A DNA stretch of 64,000 bases from Primulina eburnea. Taxonomy: Eukaryota > Streptophyta > Magnoliopsida > Lamiales > Gesneriaceae. The notes under the pieces were generated by a model. That model saw nothing but the letters and a program-made list of their open reading frames with translations, was not told where the DNA came from and ran no database searches. Positions 24,401-37,136 of the stretch are shown piece after piece. Position 1 is the first letter of the stretch; each line of letters opens with the position of its first letter. The position numbers and the translations under genes were made by a program. The stretch lies in NCBI RefSeq assembly GCF_022965805.1, contig NC_133108.1, positions 42,478,051 through 42,542,050 of the forward strand, given 5' to 3'.

Positions 24401-25346
24401 AGGAGGGTATCAGGCAGTGATACATGATAATACATCATTTGAGTTCAGGAATAAAATAAATTTGATTTATGCCTAAAACCATAGGTTGCGAAGAAATGTC
24501 GAATGAGCTTGTTAATTCAACTGATATTAACAACATATCTATTTCTCATTATTCTATAACACAAGTTCAATGTTTTTGAAGCAAGCACGAGCAAAAAAAC
24601 AAATAAAGAAAGAAAAGCTACATCTAATAAAACAAGCTATTTCGCAGATAGAAAATCAAAAATCCGCTGCTAGGAAAAATTTTCATACACTTTGCAATTG
24701 ATGTCGCATATGCCCATTCTCGGATACTAACTGCGACACCTGCTTCTGGAGGCGATCATTTTCCTCCATCAAAAGCTTGTTCATAGCACTCAATTTTCTG
24801 TTCACACTCTGAAGTCCAGTGGATTCTTTTCTCTGTTTTTCTCGGCACCTACATTCATTTACAAATGTCCAAGCACCCTCAACATGCACGTAGGAATCCA
24901 CAAATGACCAAAATATAGACCTTAATTTTGGGTTAAGATTCTCGAGAACCATATTAAAATCAAAATCAAGATCTGAACATTTGCAGTAAATTGTTCGATT
25001 CCTAGGACTATTAAACATAAAAATGTTTGCTAAAAAAAATGGTTCATTAAATAAGCAATCGAAGAACAGCTACCTAACAAAAATGGCACAAAAACACTTG
25101 CGAGACCACAAATTGCATCATTTACCTGCGGTTTTGGAACCACACTTTAATCTGCTTAGGCTCGATATTTGAAAGAATGGGGCATTCTCGAATCAGCTGC
25201 TGCCTGCGTAGAGAGCTGGGTTTGGGGCACTCCAAATATAGTCTCTCCAAGGCTTCCACTTGCTCCGCCGTGTACCGCGCATACTTCCCTGAATCAAGAT
25301 TCTTATTTATGCTGCTGCTGCTATGTTGTTGCGCCACCATAGCCAT
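18442..25346 (-). CDS. REV: REVOLUTA-type HD-ZIP III transcription factor (18 coding exons, 833 aa)
   Basis: Nuclear regulator of adaxial leaf fate, meristem and vascular patterning. Exons (high to low): 25346-25126, 24848-24689, 24204-24119, 23998-23908, 23782-23687, 23579-23466, 23383-23300, 22557-22402, 22324-22250, 22017-21908, 21180-21006, 20884-20696, 20533-20453, 20352-20218, 19576-19254, 19162-19057, 18881-18732, 18591-18442. Phases all agree and the frame is open to TGA. Homeodomain about 19-82 (KQIKVWFQNRRCREKQRK), leucine zipper 83-126, START domain from LLSIAEDTLAEFLSKATG, and a C-terminal MEKHLA region ending ALSFVNWSFM. REV-branch marks include TAEQVEALER, FPAGNGGTIELLY, YAYPGMRPTRF and ISPSGLSP. 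The start is the first ATG of MAMVAQQ. The miR165/166 site is intact. The intron after exon 12 starts with GC. Confidence 0.95.
20534..20695 (-). other. GC-AG intron in the REVOLUTA gene
   Basis: Exon 12 ends EQEE at GAAGAG (20696) and exon 13 starts ATGCTTGAAG (20533). Keeping the frame that matches all REV proteins needs donor GAG|GCGAGT and acceptor TTCAAG|ATG. The only nearby GT, four bases later, would shift the frame. GC-AG introns are a known minor class. Confidence 0.8.
23772..23920 (-). promoter_or_regulatory. miR165/166 target site split by an intron
   Basis: The end of exon 4 reads CTGGGATGAAG and exon 5 begins CCTGGTCCGG. Joined, they give the conserved HD-ZIP III site in the START domain (MPGMK|PGPDS), complementary to miR165/166 around the cleavage position. 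The intron (23783-23907) means only spliced RNA carries the full site. This arrangement is known in the family. Confidence 0.92.
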
Positions 25347-26397
25347 TTCCTTAAAACCCACAAAATCTTGAACTTCTTAACTCTCAAGCAAAATCGAACA
25401 GACCCACGACAGTAAAGAAAATCCTAAATACACTGAGCAGCTTTATGTAGTTTCACGAGTTCAGATTCTCGGGATTCCGTAACAGAAGTTGATTTGCTTG
25501 GTTTTTGTATATGGTTGATAATACTTCTTGTGATCTCAGAAGGATGAAATGGACGATCTTGAATGAGGCGAAAGATTGAAATAAACACAGTTCCCACCAC
25601 CAAACTCAGAAAGCAAAGGTAACAGCCAAAAATAGTTCAACCAAAGCTAAGTAGCTTTGTTACCTCTGAATGCGTACATTATATGAAATACGCATAAATA
25701 CAAAACAATGCTTTCTTCTTTTTTTCTCACACCACACAAGAAGACACCCTTTTAAAACAGTTTGGAAGACGAGCAGTACGTCTTTAAATTATTAATCAAT
25801 ATAGTTCACACTAAAAGCTCCAAACATCCACCCGATGGAAGGTGAAATCACATGCTTTAGCAACTCAAAACCCGGGATTCCTCACAATGGAACAAAATTT
25901 ATGAACTGCTGATTCTTTCCGAATTTCTGAGATTTTTCCTAAGCCCCGGATAAGGGGCTAAATTTTGGGACTTTCTGCTCGTGGAAGAAGGAAAACGCCT
26001 GAAACAAGAAAAGGGTCTCCAGAACAGCCAGAAAAAATCAAAACTGTGCTCTACTTCCTCTATTAAGCCCTATGCAAAAGAAAAGAAAGGCAGCGGCTTT
26101 GAAGGTAAGAGGAGGGTCTTCGAAGATCTGCAAGAAAGATAAAGAAAAAGATCGAAGGTAACAGTAAACATGTCAAAATATGACATTCAACTTGACAAGG
26201 AAATAATAATGGTTTTTCAAGAGTGGAGTGAAGGCCTACTGGGGCAAAAGAAAGTTGGTGGTTAAAAAGGAAAAGGAGGAGAAGGTGTTGCGTGGTGTGC
26301 TCGGAAATCGAAAATGGCAGACGGGCTTTAAATTTATGCCGCTGTTTGCTTCTGCAACTGTACACAAGCTGCTGCCTGCACCTCTGCAATTCTTTAG
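25347..26397 (-). other. 5' leader and proximal promoter of the REVOLUTA gene
   Basis: Long leader of about 1 kb between the TATA-like element and the start codon, as is usual for HD-ZIP III genes. Open frames inside it have no domains. Leader introns are possible but not placed. Confidence 0.5.
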
Positions 26398-26406
26398 CCT
26401 TATATA
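26398..26406 (-). promoter_or_regulatory. TATA-like box, REVOLUTA gene
   Basis: TATATAAGG on the minus strand, 1.05 kb before the ATG. The sequence below it becomes pyrimidine- and CAG-rich, like a transcribed leader. Confidence 0.45.
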
Positions 26407-28347
26407 TTAAATATTTAATTAATTGTTGTCATAATGATACCCCATAAAAACAAAATTTCAAGGAAAAAAGTTATAAAAAATCGATTATTGGGTGCATTGA
26501 GGAGGTGGAGTATGGAATGTTTGTGAACATGAAAATGAAATGACCCATTCAGACCCACAACGATTTGGTCATGTCATAAAACTTACTACTCCTTATCTTT
26601 TTCCAGGATATAATTGTTTCTACCTCTTCATTTCTCAGCCGTATTTCATATTTTGTTGATTGACAAATCTAGATAACAACGTCGTTTTGTTTTGCATAGA
26701 GAAAGTAAGGATCTGTATAAATAATTTAAGATTAAGAACTAAGCATAGTATAAACTGAAGTTGTTACTGTAACTTTTCAATGATATATTTAAATCAGCAC
26801 CATTTCGCGATTTGGATCCCCATATTTGATATTTCCATAGAGATTCACACCATTTGTCTAGAATTCAAATGCTGGTGTTTGACCATATTATATGAAAATA
26901 AACACTTGAGAATGGAGCGTTGAAAAAAAGCTTTATACTATTGGAAATTTGATTGAACGTGTAGTATCATAACAAACTTGTAATACCAGCTAATAAATCC
27001 ATTTAACTGCTTTCTTTAAATCATCAATTGGAATCAAAATCATCTCCCAAAAATTATTTCGGACTCCAAAACCAGAATTGCAAACGAGAATCTATTGTTT
27101 GTCCTACTTACCAATTAAGCATAGGAATAAAAAAAAAAGTAACGAATACAATAAAGAAACTATCGCCACAATCACACAAAGAGAATTAAATTTACATCAC
27201 TTAAAATAATTATTTTCCAGAGCTTGTTATGATCAAGCCTTTATTACTCGATATCTATAACTGTTAGTCGGAGTGTAATTTTATTTCTTTATATTTGTAA
27301 CAGCGCATACTGCACCTACTTGAATGTTAATGAATCAGGCTGCTAGACCCATAACTCCATAGATGTATATGCCTATTTGTTGGTGTAGTTACATATCTCT
27401 TAATTTCTATCTAAATATTTTGGCACTAACGGTTCTGTCCCAACATATGACATATTATATGTTAAGATCGACATCACTTTTTTTAGGACCTTTCTAATCA
27501 ATCAGATCAAGTGATGCAACGTCAGCAACTTAACTTACAAGATATCTATTGACTCAATATTAATCTCGCATATACATGTTTAACTAATACAGTTAATCAA
27601 TTTTTCGAAATAAGAAAACGAATTGTTCATGATAGTTAATCAAAGCTTATTAAATCTATAATTTCATTAAAAAAATTGCATTTTTTTTAAAAAACTGTCC
27701 TTTTAAAAATCTATGATTAGGCTTTGTGACCCATATCCAAGGATAGGCTCTTATACCGGTCCTCTGCATGATATCCTGAGTTCAGAGAATTATGCAGAAA
27801 TGGTTTTTTAAAAAAAGTTGGCTTGATTTTATGTTATATGTACCTTATTATCATTATTATTAGTTTTTTTCATCGTTGTTAAGTCTATATCAATTTAAGA
27901 ATATCTGCTTTTGAGCCATGATTAGTCTTCCTTTTACACAAGAATTGTCTTAATTTTAAAACCCTTTTCGTTTGAAGCTCAAAAATGCTGTCCTTGAGCT
28001 TGCATCGATTAAATCCGAGTACGTACCATGATTGTGTTTGAATTTTTTTCATTCAAATTGTTTGCTCTTCTGTTAACTAATTTGCTGTATTCAAACTTCG
28101 TACGTGCTTCTTTTTATGTTAAAAACTCATTTACTGCGTGCGACATGAAGTTGAAAGCCGTGTGAGCCCTTTTCAACGTCGAAAAAAAAAAATAGATTTG
28201 AATTATAATTTTTTTTGTTGGAAATTAAGTTCCATAATTTGAAGCAAATATTTTTCTTATCGATAAATAAATAAACTCTATAGATCGAATAAATTAAATA
28301 CAACTACTGTGGACATAGCATTCGAGTGATTCGAGTACATAACATTA

Positions 28348-28617
28348 GATGTAAACATTGAATTGCATAAAACCTGGTTCATCGTGAAGGAATCGAGCAG
28401 ATTTGACTTATTATAACCGCTCCTGTAGCATTATAAACTGTATTGTTATCCGCAAGATTAATTTTGAAAACCAGTAGGTTATGATGTAAACATTGAATTG
28501 CATAAATTAAACCTGAATCATCGTTTAGGAATTGAGCAGATTTTACTTACTATAATCGCTCATGTAGCATTATAAACTATATTGTTATCCGCAGGATTAA
28601 TTTTGAAAACTAGTAAA
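28348..28617. repeat. 135-bp tandem duplication
   Basis: Two units, both starting GATGTAAACATTGAATTGCA, at 28348 and 28483. They share the order GAGCAGATTT, ATAAYCGCTC, GTAGCATTATAAACT and TTGTTATCCGCA. Divergence is moderate, so the event is not recent. Confidence 0.85.
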
Positions 28618-29203
28618 GATATGCAAGAACCCCTTTCTCAAAGCAAAACGGACACTCGTAAATGATTTTCGTGATCAAAGTTCTCGTTAGTTTAATAATA
28701 ATATAATGAATTAAATAATTATTTAATAACTTTAAAATAATAATTATTATTATTACTATCATCAATATATTAAAAAAACGTGTAACTTGCGTTCAACTCC
28801 TCTAGACTTCATGTATTAGGTAGGCACTTACACGCTCTTGATATGTTTATAATTTCACTTAATGATAGAAGTAAGTGTCAAACACATAAAGTATCGAGGA
28901 CTTAAATGCAAAAAACCCATGAAACATAACTAGACATGTTTTTTTTTTTTTTTTGTGTAAAACTTACGTGAGACCGTATCACGATAATTCATAAGTCAAC
29001 TTTGTGATATTCATATTTAATCTGACTCGATCTACAAAAAATATTAATTTTTATGTTATAGTATTTCTTTTGCATTGCAAAAGTGTAATTGTTTTATTAG
29101 TTACGTTAAGAATAAAATACTGTGTAATATACGTTAATTTAAGTGAATATTATTTTAAATCAAAAGTATACTTTTTAATTGCATGTATGAACCAGATTAA
29201 CAC

Positions 29204-29204
<1 letters not shown>

Positions 29205-29247
<43 letters not shown>
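29205..29247. repeat. (TA)n microsatellite
   Basis: About 43 bp of uninterrupted TA. Confidence 0.95.
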
Positions 29248-29250
<3 letters not shown>

Positions 29251-29728
29251 GAAACGGTTGCACATGATATAATTTGAATGGTTTTCACTTTTCAGTTAAT
29301 TTTTTATTGTTATTTTGTAGACAATTTAAAAATTATATTTATTTATATAGCTCGAGGATTGTTTTGATATGATGTATATAAAAATAAATAAAAAAAATAG
29401 CACCATTAATTTGAAGTATAAACAATATATTGGATCCAAATTTGGAAGAAAGAAAATTAACACCTAGCTCTAAAATTATTGTGTATATTATAAGTATCCC
29501 ATTTCCACTCAAATGCTCTAATTAGTGGAAAGGACACCTAAGACCAATAAATAAGAAATAGACGATAAAGAAAGGAAGGGCGAGCGATATGAAAAGGAGT
29601 CCTCGCTCCTCCCTCCACTCGACTGATTTTGCTCATTCTCAATTAAAAATTTAAAAATTAGTTCTGAGAATATAAATCCCATATCTTTAAAATAACAGAT
29701 GAGATAAATATAATAAACTTAATACTAA

Positions 29729-29921
29729 GAGTAGGGTCTCATGTGAGACCGTCTCACGGATAATAATCTGTGAGACGAGTCAACCCTACCCATATTCACA
29801 ATAAAAAGTAATACTTTTAAAAGTAATATTTTTGCATGGGTGACCCAAATAAGAGATTCGTCTCACAGATACGACCCGTGAGACCGTACGACCCGTGAGA
29901 TCGTCTCACACAAGTTTTTGT
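29729..29921 (-). mobile_element. GTGAGAC foldback MITE with end duplication
   Basis: Well-preserved reverse copy. Near the far end ACGACCCGTGAGA(C/T)CGT is duplicated in tandem. Confidence 0.85.
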
Positions 29922-30342
29922 CTAATACTAAATGTGTACATTTATAAGTTCTTATTAATGTTTATAGTTTTTAAAAATGATATCAAATACAAAAATCAAT
30001 CCCATTGTATTAATTTTTTCCGTAAATTCTCTATTTCACACTTAATCTTAATCCTGATAAACACGTAGCTTAAACGAGTTTTTTTAATCAAGTTTTAAAA
30101 CTAGAAAATGGATTTCGAAACTAGAAAATGCAAGTGTATGGTGGCTGACAACTAATCTTGAATCAAATGATAATTAATAACATCCAAATTGCGCGTGATT
30201 GTAGGACCTTAAATTAATCGAATGGTTAGTTGAGTAATTCGTTAATTTTGTACCTTAGAATTTCACTTGTTTTAATTTACATTTATCACTGTTTTTTTCC
30301 CCTAATCTGTTAGAATTTTTTTTGCTTATGTTTCCCTAGGAT

Positions 30343-30382
30343 GACACACACACACACACACACACATATACATATATATATA
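30343..30382. repeat. (CA)n/(TA)n compound microsatellite
   Basis: A run of CA dinucleotides passes into TATACATATATATAT. Confidence 0.9.
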
Positions 30383-32314
30383 TTTGAACAAAAAAAAGTG
30401 TCATTCTCTTTGTTTTAGTTCCAAATTTCACATGATGATGAAAATAATTTGGAAAAAATATTTTTTTGGAATTTAATTATAATATAACAAAATGTGAGAA
30501 ATTTAGGGAGTTTTCCCTTTTACAACTCGTGACCCCATATCTTTTTAACAATGGAAAAGCAGCGTGCTACATTGATAGATACTGTCCGTTCCACTGTTCA
30601 AGATTTGGTGTACTCAAATCTGGATGCCAACTCAAATGTCAAATATTTCATTTTTTTTTTCCAAGTTGGAATAATTTATTTATATTAGAACAGTGACAAG
30701 TAAAATTTATTTTGACTTTCGTACAACCACGAGCCTGCCATGCTACAGAAAATGTACCTGTCGTGGTAAAATCATGAGCAAAATTGAGACTTAAATAAAT
30801 AATATTTCAATTCCATTTTCAACTTTTAAAAGTTTTGAAATTTTAAAATAATTATAAGAATTAATATATTATATTCAACACCAACTAACCCATAATTAAT
30901 TCTAAAAATTATTATTTTTTTAATAAAAATACTATTATTAACTACCATTTATTATATAGATAATAAAATCATACAAGAGAATAGTACCTCATCAAATTTC
31001 TCAAGTATTAATAACACAAATAAAATCTATGCAGAATTAGATAAGCTAAAGTTGTTACTAAGCTATGAGTTACCGTCCCGGTGCTTTACTAAACGTAGCT
31101 TTTCTAGTTTAGTTCAAATGATTGGATGACGAAGTATTTTCTATATATAAATTAAATAATTATTCAAAGCTCTAATTTTTATAATATTAAGTTTAATATT
31201 TAGATAATTACCAATTGTGTTTTGGTCTGTTTTTTGTTCTTCTAATGTTTTCCTCATGTTATACTAATATTACATTTGTTTTTATTTATTTTTAATTACA
31301 TCAATTCAAATAACACTCTAATTCCTTACTAATTAATCAAATTTCAATGTAATTTTTCGATAATTATAAAAAAAATTTATACATACGCACCGTCGCGTGT
31401 GTAAAGTTGCTAACATATATGATGTATAATTGACATTCCTCCACTTTGTCTGCCTGCCCGATACGTGTCGTCTGTCACTTGTTTTACTCTTTTGTTTCCT
31501 TTACTTTTTGTTGGCGTGGTACCCATGCCTCTTCTTCTGTCTTCACACTTAATCTTTTCTTTTCTTCTTTTTTTATTTTATTTTTTATTTTATGGAGTAG
31601 TTGAGTACTTTGTTATTTGTAATTTTTTTACTTTATTTTCCTCTTTTTTTAAATTTATAATATATTTTTCATCTACAAATTTTATTTTCTGGCTCCCGTA
31701 TCAATCACACAAGGGATGTGGCTTTGTTTTATGTGGATATTTTTTCTTTGGGTATTTTAAATTATCAAATTTTTTATCTAGTATCATTAGAAAATTTAGA
31801 ATATATAGAGATCAAGATATAAATATGGAGAAGATTAAATTTACATATCATTGGTTTCTTTTAAAAATCAGCCTTAAAGTTTATTGATAATAACTCAACA
31901 GTAAAGATTTTAAAAACTAAAAATTTGATATCTTCTACTAATTATTAAATTTTTATTATCCATTATATATAAAATTAATTAATGCTTTTAAATTTGTTTT
32001 AACAAATTTGTTTGTGGGGAACAAACATACCAATTCGAAGGATTACCTCTTCCCTTAATCTCAAGTGGGCACCCCACAAAATACTTTTTTTTTTTTTCAC
32101 GCAAATAGATTAATGAAATAGCGACATGTAATTACTATTGCTTTTGCTTTCAAGTATTGCTCTGTTTTGAAGAGGCCCACCATTAATTTTCAGCCCATTT
32201 ATTTGAAGACTGACCTGACCAATGCCAGAGCTAGGCTTCTCTTTTACTAATATTTCTCAACATGTGAAATTCAACTTTTGTTATAATAATAAAATCAAAT
32301 TCAATCTTCTGATC

Positions 32315-32318
<4 letters not shown>

Positions 32319-32389
<71 letters not shown>
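32319..32389. repeat. (TA)n microsatellite
   Basis: About 70 bp of uninterrupted TA. Confidence 0.95.
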
Positions 32390-32392
<3 letters not shown>

Positions 32393-33487
32393 TGAAGTAT
32401 TATATTATTTTTTATAGCATTCGACCCGGAGAATGTTCAATGAGGTTCATTATTAGATATCGTAACACTATTGAAAAAAAATTGATTACAATATCCTAAA
32501 ATGTGAACACAACGATCTCCCAGATCATATCACGATCATCGTGCAAATACAAGTGTGTACAAGAAAATTGGAATCGATTGAGTTCAATTAATTTTTTCTC
32601 CCAATATTGCTGTTTGGTTTTTCTCTTCGTTTTTTTAAATAAAAAGTTATACTTGGTACTTTTCTCGGATGTTGAGAATAGAGTAGGTGGCGGGCTTGGT
32701 CTCGGTGTGTTGGATATGATTTTCTTCCCTTGTCATTGGGCTTCCACAAATTTGAATTATTTTTCTAACTATATATTTAAAATCCATTTATAGGTTTTAA
32801 TGTGTTGGGATATACCGAGTTCGAGTGTTGAGAAAGATGAAAGAAAGTATTGTTAAGAACGAGATATTACTGTGAGTAACGCACATGAAATATTGTGATA
32901 GTTAACAACCATTTTTACTTTTAGTTAATGTTTTTTTTATAATATTCTTTATATTAAGAATGATATAATTATTTTAAATAATAAAAGTTTGGATAAAGAT
33001 TAAAAAAATATTTTAGTGTTTTTAAATTTTTTGGGAAGTGGATATGATGGTGATGAGTGGATATATAAATTATTAAAATAGATGTTTATAATTTTCTATG
33101 AAATCGAAATAGAATATTTTTATACTTTTAAAGGGGTATTGTTGGTATTTAAAAACTAAGTTATATTTATAATAAATATCAAATAAACCAATTGAAATTA
33201 ATTAATGTTTTTATGATTAATTATCCAGTAATCATTATCTTGTAGAGATATTTATTTCATCCTCATTAAATGTAGCTTGGAAAGTCTGGAAATCGTTCAC
33301 GCTTAAACTACTACTCTAACTACATAAATAATAATTTATGTAAAAGTTGTTAATATAAAATATATTATCAGGAAAGCAAAGCTAAAAATTGATCATTTGC
33401 ATTAATCCACATTGATCAATGAGTACTACACGTCAATGACTTCAAATTAATTAAATTGGTGCAAGTGGGCATTAACCGGTTCGGTCG

Positions 33488-33646
33488 ACCCTATCCCTGC
33501 GGGCACTGCCCACAGGGGTCGATCCAACGGCTCAGATTTTTTCGAGTCAATTTTTTTTTTTTACATGGAGGTGGACCCGGATCACTCATGTAGAGTGATC
33601 CGGGCCGTTCATTGTCCGTTCAGACACTGCCTGCACGGGTAGGGTG
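33488..33646. mobile_element. Small G/C-rich MITE, 159 bp
   Basis: Ends form a roughly 24-bp imperfect inverted repeat (ACCCTATCCCTGCGGGCA against the reverse of the right end, ACCCTACCCGTGCAGGCA). The interior carries a perfect 12-bp stem, CCCGGATCACTC / GAGTGATCCGGG, around loop ATGTA (33576-33604). It is not related to the GTGAGAC family. Target duplication not resolved. Confidence 0.6.
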
Positions 33647-34502
33647 AAACAAACCACATTAACCCGAGTGGAAAATCTTACAATGTATCACATTATTAAA
33701 TTAATAAAAAATGGTTTATAAACTCAAAAAGATTACACAACTTAATACGAGAGTTTTTTGGAATGATATGTCTCTTGGGTTTATAATATAATGTTGATAT
33801 TCTCGTTAAAAGTCTGAGTTGTAAAAGAGGCGATCTAGGTAATAGCCATCATTGGATCAGTGTCAATTATAGGTTGATTAAAGTGTATGCAGTATGATGC
33901 ATGTATTGAATACTGAAAAGTTAAGTGAAAGCAGCGGTCAAGAATGAGCTGTCACTGGACTTTGATCTCTCGAGGGGTGGACAAAGTTATAAATATCTTT
34001 ATATTAAACTAATAAAGAGTGTTACTTATAAATTCAAGAAAATACACTACCCAAAAGATAATTAGTTTTTAAGACGATATATATCTCTTTAAGTTTATAA
34101 TCTAACAGACCATGGTTGTCGTTTGTGGACATTCGCTTGTGTTCGAGCCTCACCTCCTTAATCGTAAATCAAAATTAATGAAATGGATTAGGTCCACTTA
34201 CCTTAGCTGAACTCATTCTCAAAAGAGTACAACTATATTTTGATATTAAAGAAATATGATCTCATTTTTCGTAGATATTTATAATGCATGCAACGTGAAT
34301 ACTCACTCACTAATTATGCAATCATTAACATAATTCAAAGCATATCTTGACAAATTTTTATTTTCTTTTCCTCAACTTGTTTGTGATCACCATCACAACA
34401 TATATCCAAAAGGAACAAACGTAGATCCAGCCATTAAAAGAACACACACAATGGGACCTCTATATCTTTTCCAAAGGCTGATAAGATATATGATCACTTG
34501 TG

Positions 34503-34526
34503 TATATATATATATATATATATATA
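34503..34526. repeat. (TA)n microsatellite
   Basis: Short TA run. Confidence 0.9.
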
Positions 34527-35071
34527 AAGTTCGAGCTCGAATAAAGAAAGACGTCAACTCGACTCATTTTCAAGAATGTAAGCAAGGTAATGATAGATTA
34601 AGACCCATGGGATATTAATCTCTAAAACGTCCTTTGGGATGGCTAAGAGCTGGGATATTGATATGCATCCCCATCTTCGCCTTCTTCGATAATTCAAAAT
34701 AATTGGTTCCATCACTAGGTGGACCCTTGGAATGGCTAAGGAGTGACCAAATGTATCGGGAAAAAAAGAAATTGGTTTGACAATTTCATCAGTTTCAAGA
34801 ATGTGAGATGTTTATTAATATGTAATTTAAGAAATATATAATCTGAAAAAGTGTTATATGTTGGATGTTATTAATATATATAATTTAAGAAATATACTAA
34901 TCTGAAAACAAGCTACAGGTAAAACATACAATAAATGACCAACAATTTACAGAGGTTTCCAAGGATTTTAGAGAACACTTGAACTCAGTGGAAATATCTA
35001 GAAACCATTTGTATGTTATTTATAAATATCACAGAATGAAATACATGAGTTACATCTAGAATTAACTTTTG

Positions 35072-35076
<5 letters not shown>

Positions 35077-35132
<56 letters not shown>
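35077..35132. repeat. (AT)n microsatellite
   Basis: About 55 bp of AT. Confidence 0.95.
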
Positions 35133-35137
<5 letters not shown>

Positions 35138-35277
35138 CTCATGGATAGTGGTAGATGATTAATTTCCACCGTAGGATTACATCGGTTTTAGCCGTTCATT
35201 TGTATGTTGAATATTATAAATAATGATCCTCACTTCAATTGTAACGATACTGGTTTGGACAGAAATCTAGTATGTAC

Positions 35278-35413
35278 TCTAGTAGGTCTTTTGTGAGACA
35301 GTTTAACAGTCACAATAAAAAATAATAATTTTGACAATAAAAGTAACAATTTTTATGAGTAACTAAAATAAGAAACTTGTCTCACAAAATTGACTCGTAG
35401 AACAATTCACAAA
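35278..35413 (-). mobile_element. GTGAGAC MITE, degenerate
   Basis: Reverse copy with a deleted middle; GAGTAGGTC-like left end, CACAATAAAAAATAATA core and CTTGTCTCACAAAA remain. Confidence 0.55.
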
Positions 35414-35682
35414 AGTTTTGTACGTTATTAATTCTCTTATTTTTTTCCTCATTATCTAGGTTTACTTAGCTCCTTTCGAGAGAAAAAAAAATCTAAGTTT
35501 CGCATGTGGCTCGAGTTCGAAGAATTAAGCATGTGACAAATGATATAATTTGTATATATGTAATTAGTCACATAAGAGAGAATGACAATGCTTCCATGGG
35601 TCTAAAAGGTAACATTGAGGTTCAAAAGTTTCTTAACCACCATATAAATTATAACTAAGTACCCATCACATATATCATAAAA

Positions 35683-35690
<8 letters not shown>

Positions 35691-35759
<69 letters not shown>
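35691..35759. repeat. (AT)n microsatellite
   Basis: About 69 bp of AT directly after ACACACAC. Confidence 0.95.
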
Positions 35760-35763
<4 letters not shown>

Positions 35764-36555
35764 GTGTAATTTATTGCATACATTTTCAGTTGAAATATTA
35801 ATAATTACAAGAATTTGGATCAAAATAAAATATTTGAAAATGTAATAAATCAAATGATGTTGATTAGAAATATGGTGATCTATATTATATTGGAGAGAAG
35901 TTTTGGGGAGTTTAAAATAAAATATGGATTTAAGAGTATTTCTATAAAATTAAATAAAGATTTATTAAATTGATTGCAAATTAGTTAGAAAATGGTGGTC
36001 AATTTTAATAGGATTGATAGATAGATATTAAAATATCAATCACAAAACTTGCTTATAATAGAAAAAATATTATTGAATTTCATTAGTTAATATATATCGG
36101 AAATAAACTTCAAGATAGTTGTAACTATTAAAAACATAATATAATCTCTTATACGAAAATAACATATATATATTTTCACAATATTTTTACTAACAAGATG
36201 CACGAAAGATTTTATCCACATGCTCATAATAAAATAAAGGAAAAATTTATAAATCATTACGACATTTTAAATCACAATAAGTTCTTTTATATAGTTTGAT
36301 TATTAGAGTGCTTACGTATTAATCCCACTTCTACAGTAGAAAATTCACATCCCTTTGTAATAATAATAAAAAAAGAATTCATTAAATGTCTACAATTTAC
36401 TAAGGCAATGTAATAATTTTAAATTGCAAGAGCAATACAACTAAAGTTTCTTTTCATAACATGAACTACAATAATGTTATCATAAATTCACATTGTCAAA
36501 AAATTCCGGCAAGTATGTAAAAATTAAAATAAGTTTTTGCTACAATTATACTGGG

Positions 36556-36736
36556 CAAAAACTTGTGTGCGATGATCCCACGAGTCGTATTTTGTCAAAC
36601 AGATCTCTTATTCGGGTTATCCGTGAAAAATATTACTTTTTATGCTAAGAATATTTTTCTTATTGTGAATTTATCGGTAGGATCGACCCATTTCACAGAT
36701 AAAGATTCGTGAGACCGTCACACGAGAGACCTACTC
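36556..36736 (+). mobile_element. GTGAGAC foldback MITE
   Basis: Near-complete forward copy; the left palindrome is mutated (GTGCGATGATCCCACG). Confidence 0.8.
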
Positions 36737-36955
36737 GTTATATTGATGTGTTCAACAAAAGGCAAATTTCACAAGTTGGTTTCAAGTAATATCGGCATTC
36801 AAAAAACAAATAATAATGTAACTTATTTTGTTTGGGTGATTTATAATAATAATAATATAATATTATTATTATTATTATGGACATAAAAATACAAACAAGT
36901 TAATAAAAAATTCTAAATATCGTTAAAATTAAAGAACTTTTGTTTTCTCTTTAAG

Positions 36956-37136
36956 CAAAAACTTATGTGAGACAGTCTCACGGGTATTATTTGTGAAACA
37001 TATCTTTTATTTGGGTCACTCATAAAAGAGTATTACTTTTTATGCTAAGAGTACTATTTTTTATTGTGAATATGAGTATTGTTGACCCGTCTCACGAATT
37101 ATGACCCGTGAAACGATCTCACATGAAATTCACTCT
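36956..37136 (+). mobile_element. GTGAGAC foldback MITE
   Basis: Near-complete forward copy 220 bp after the previous one. Confidence 0.85.

Noticed and set aside
24683..25018. Single-exon reading through HD-ZIP exon 2
   Set aside because: The upstream part is intron; the acceptor at 24848 restores the conserved RRCREKQRK junction.
31465..31887. 140-codon open frame
   Set aside because: Translation is a Phe/Leu/Ile-rich low-complexity product of T-rich DNA; no domain, no promoter or splice context.
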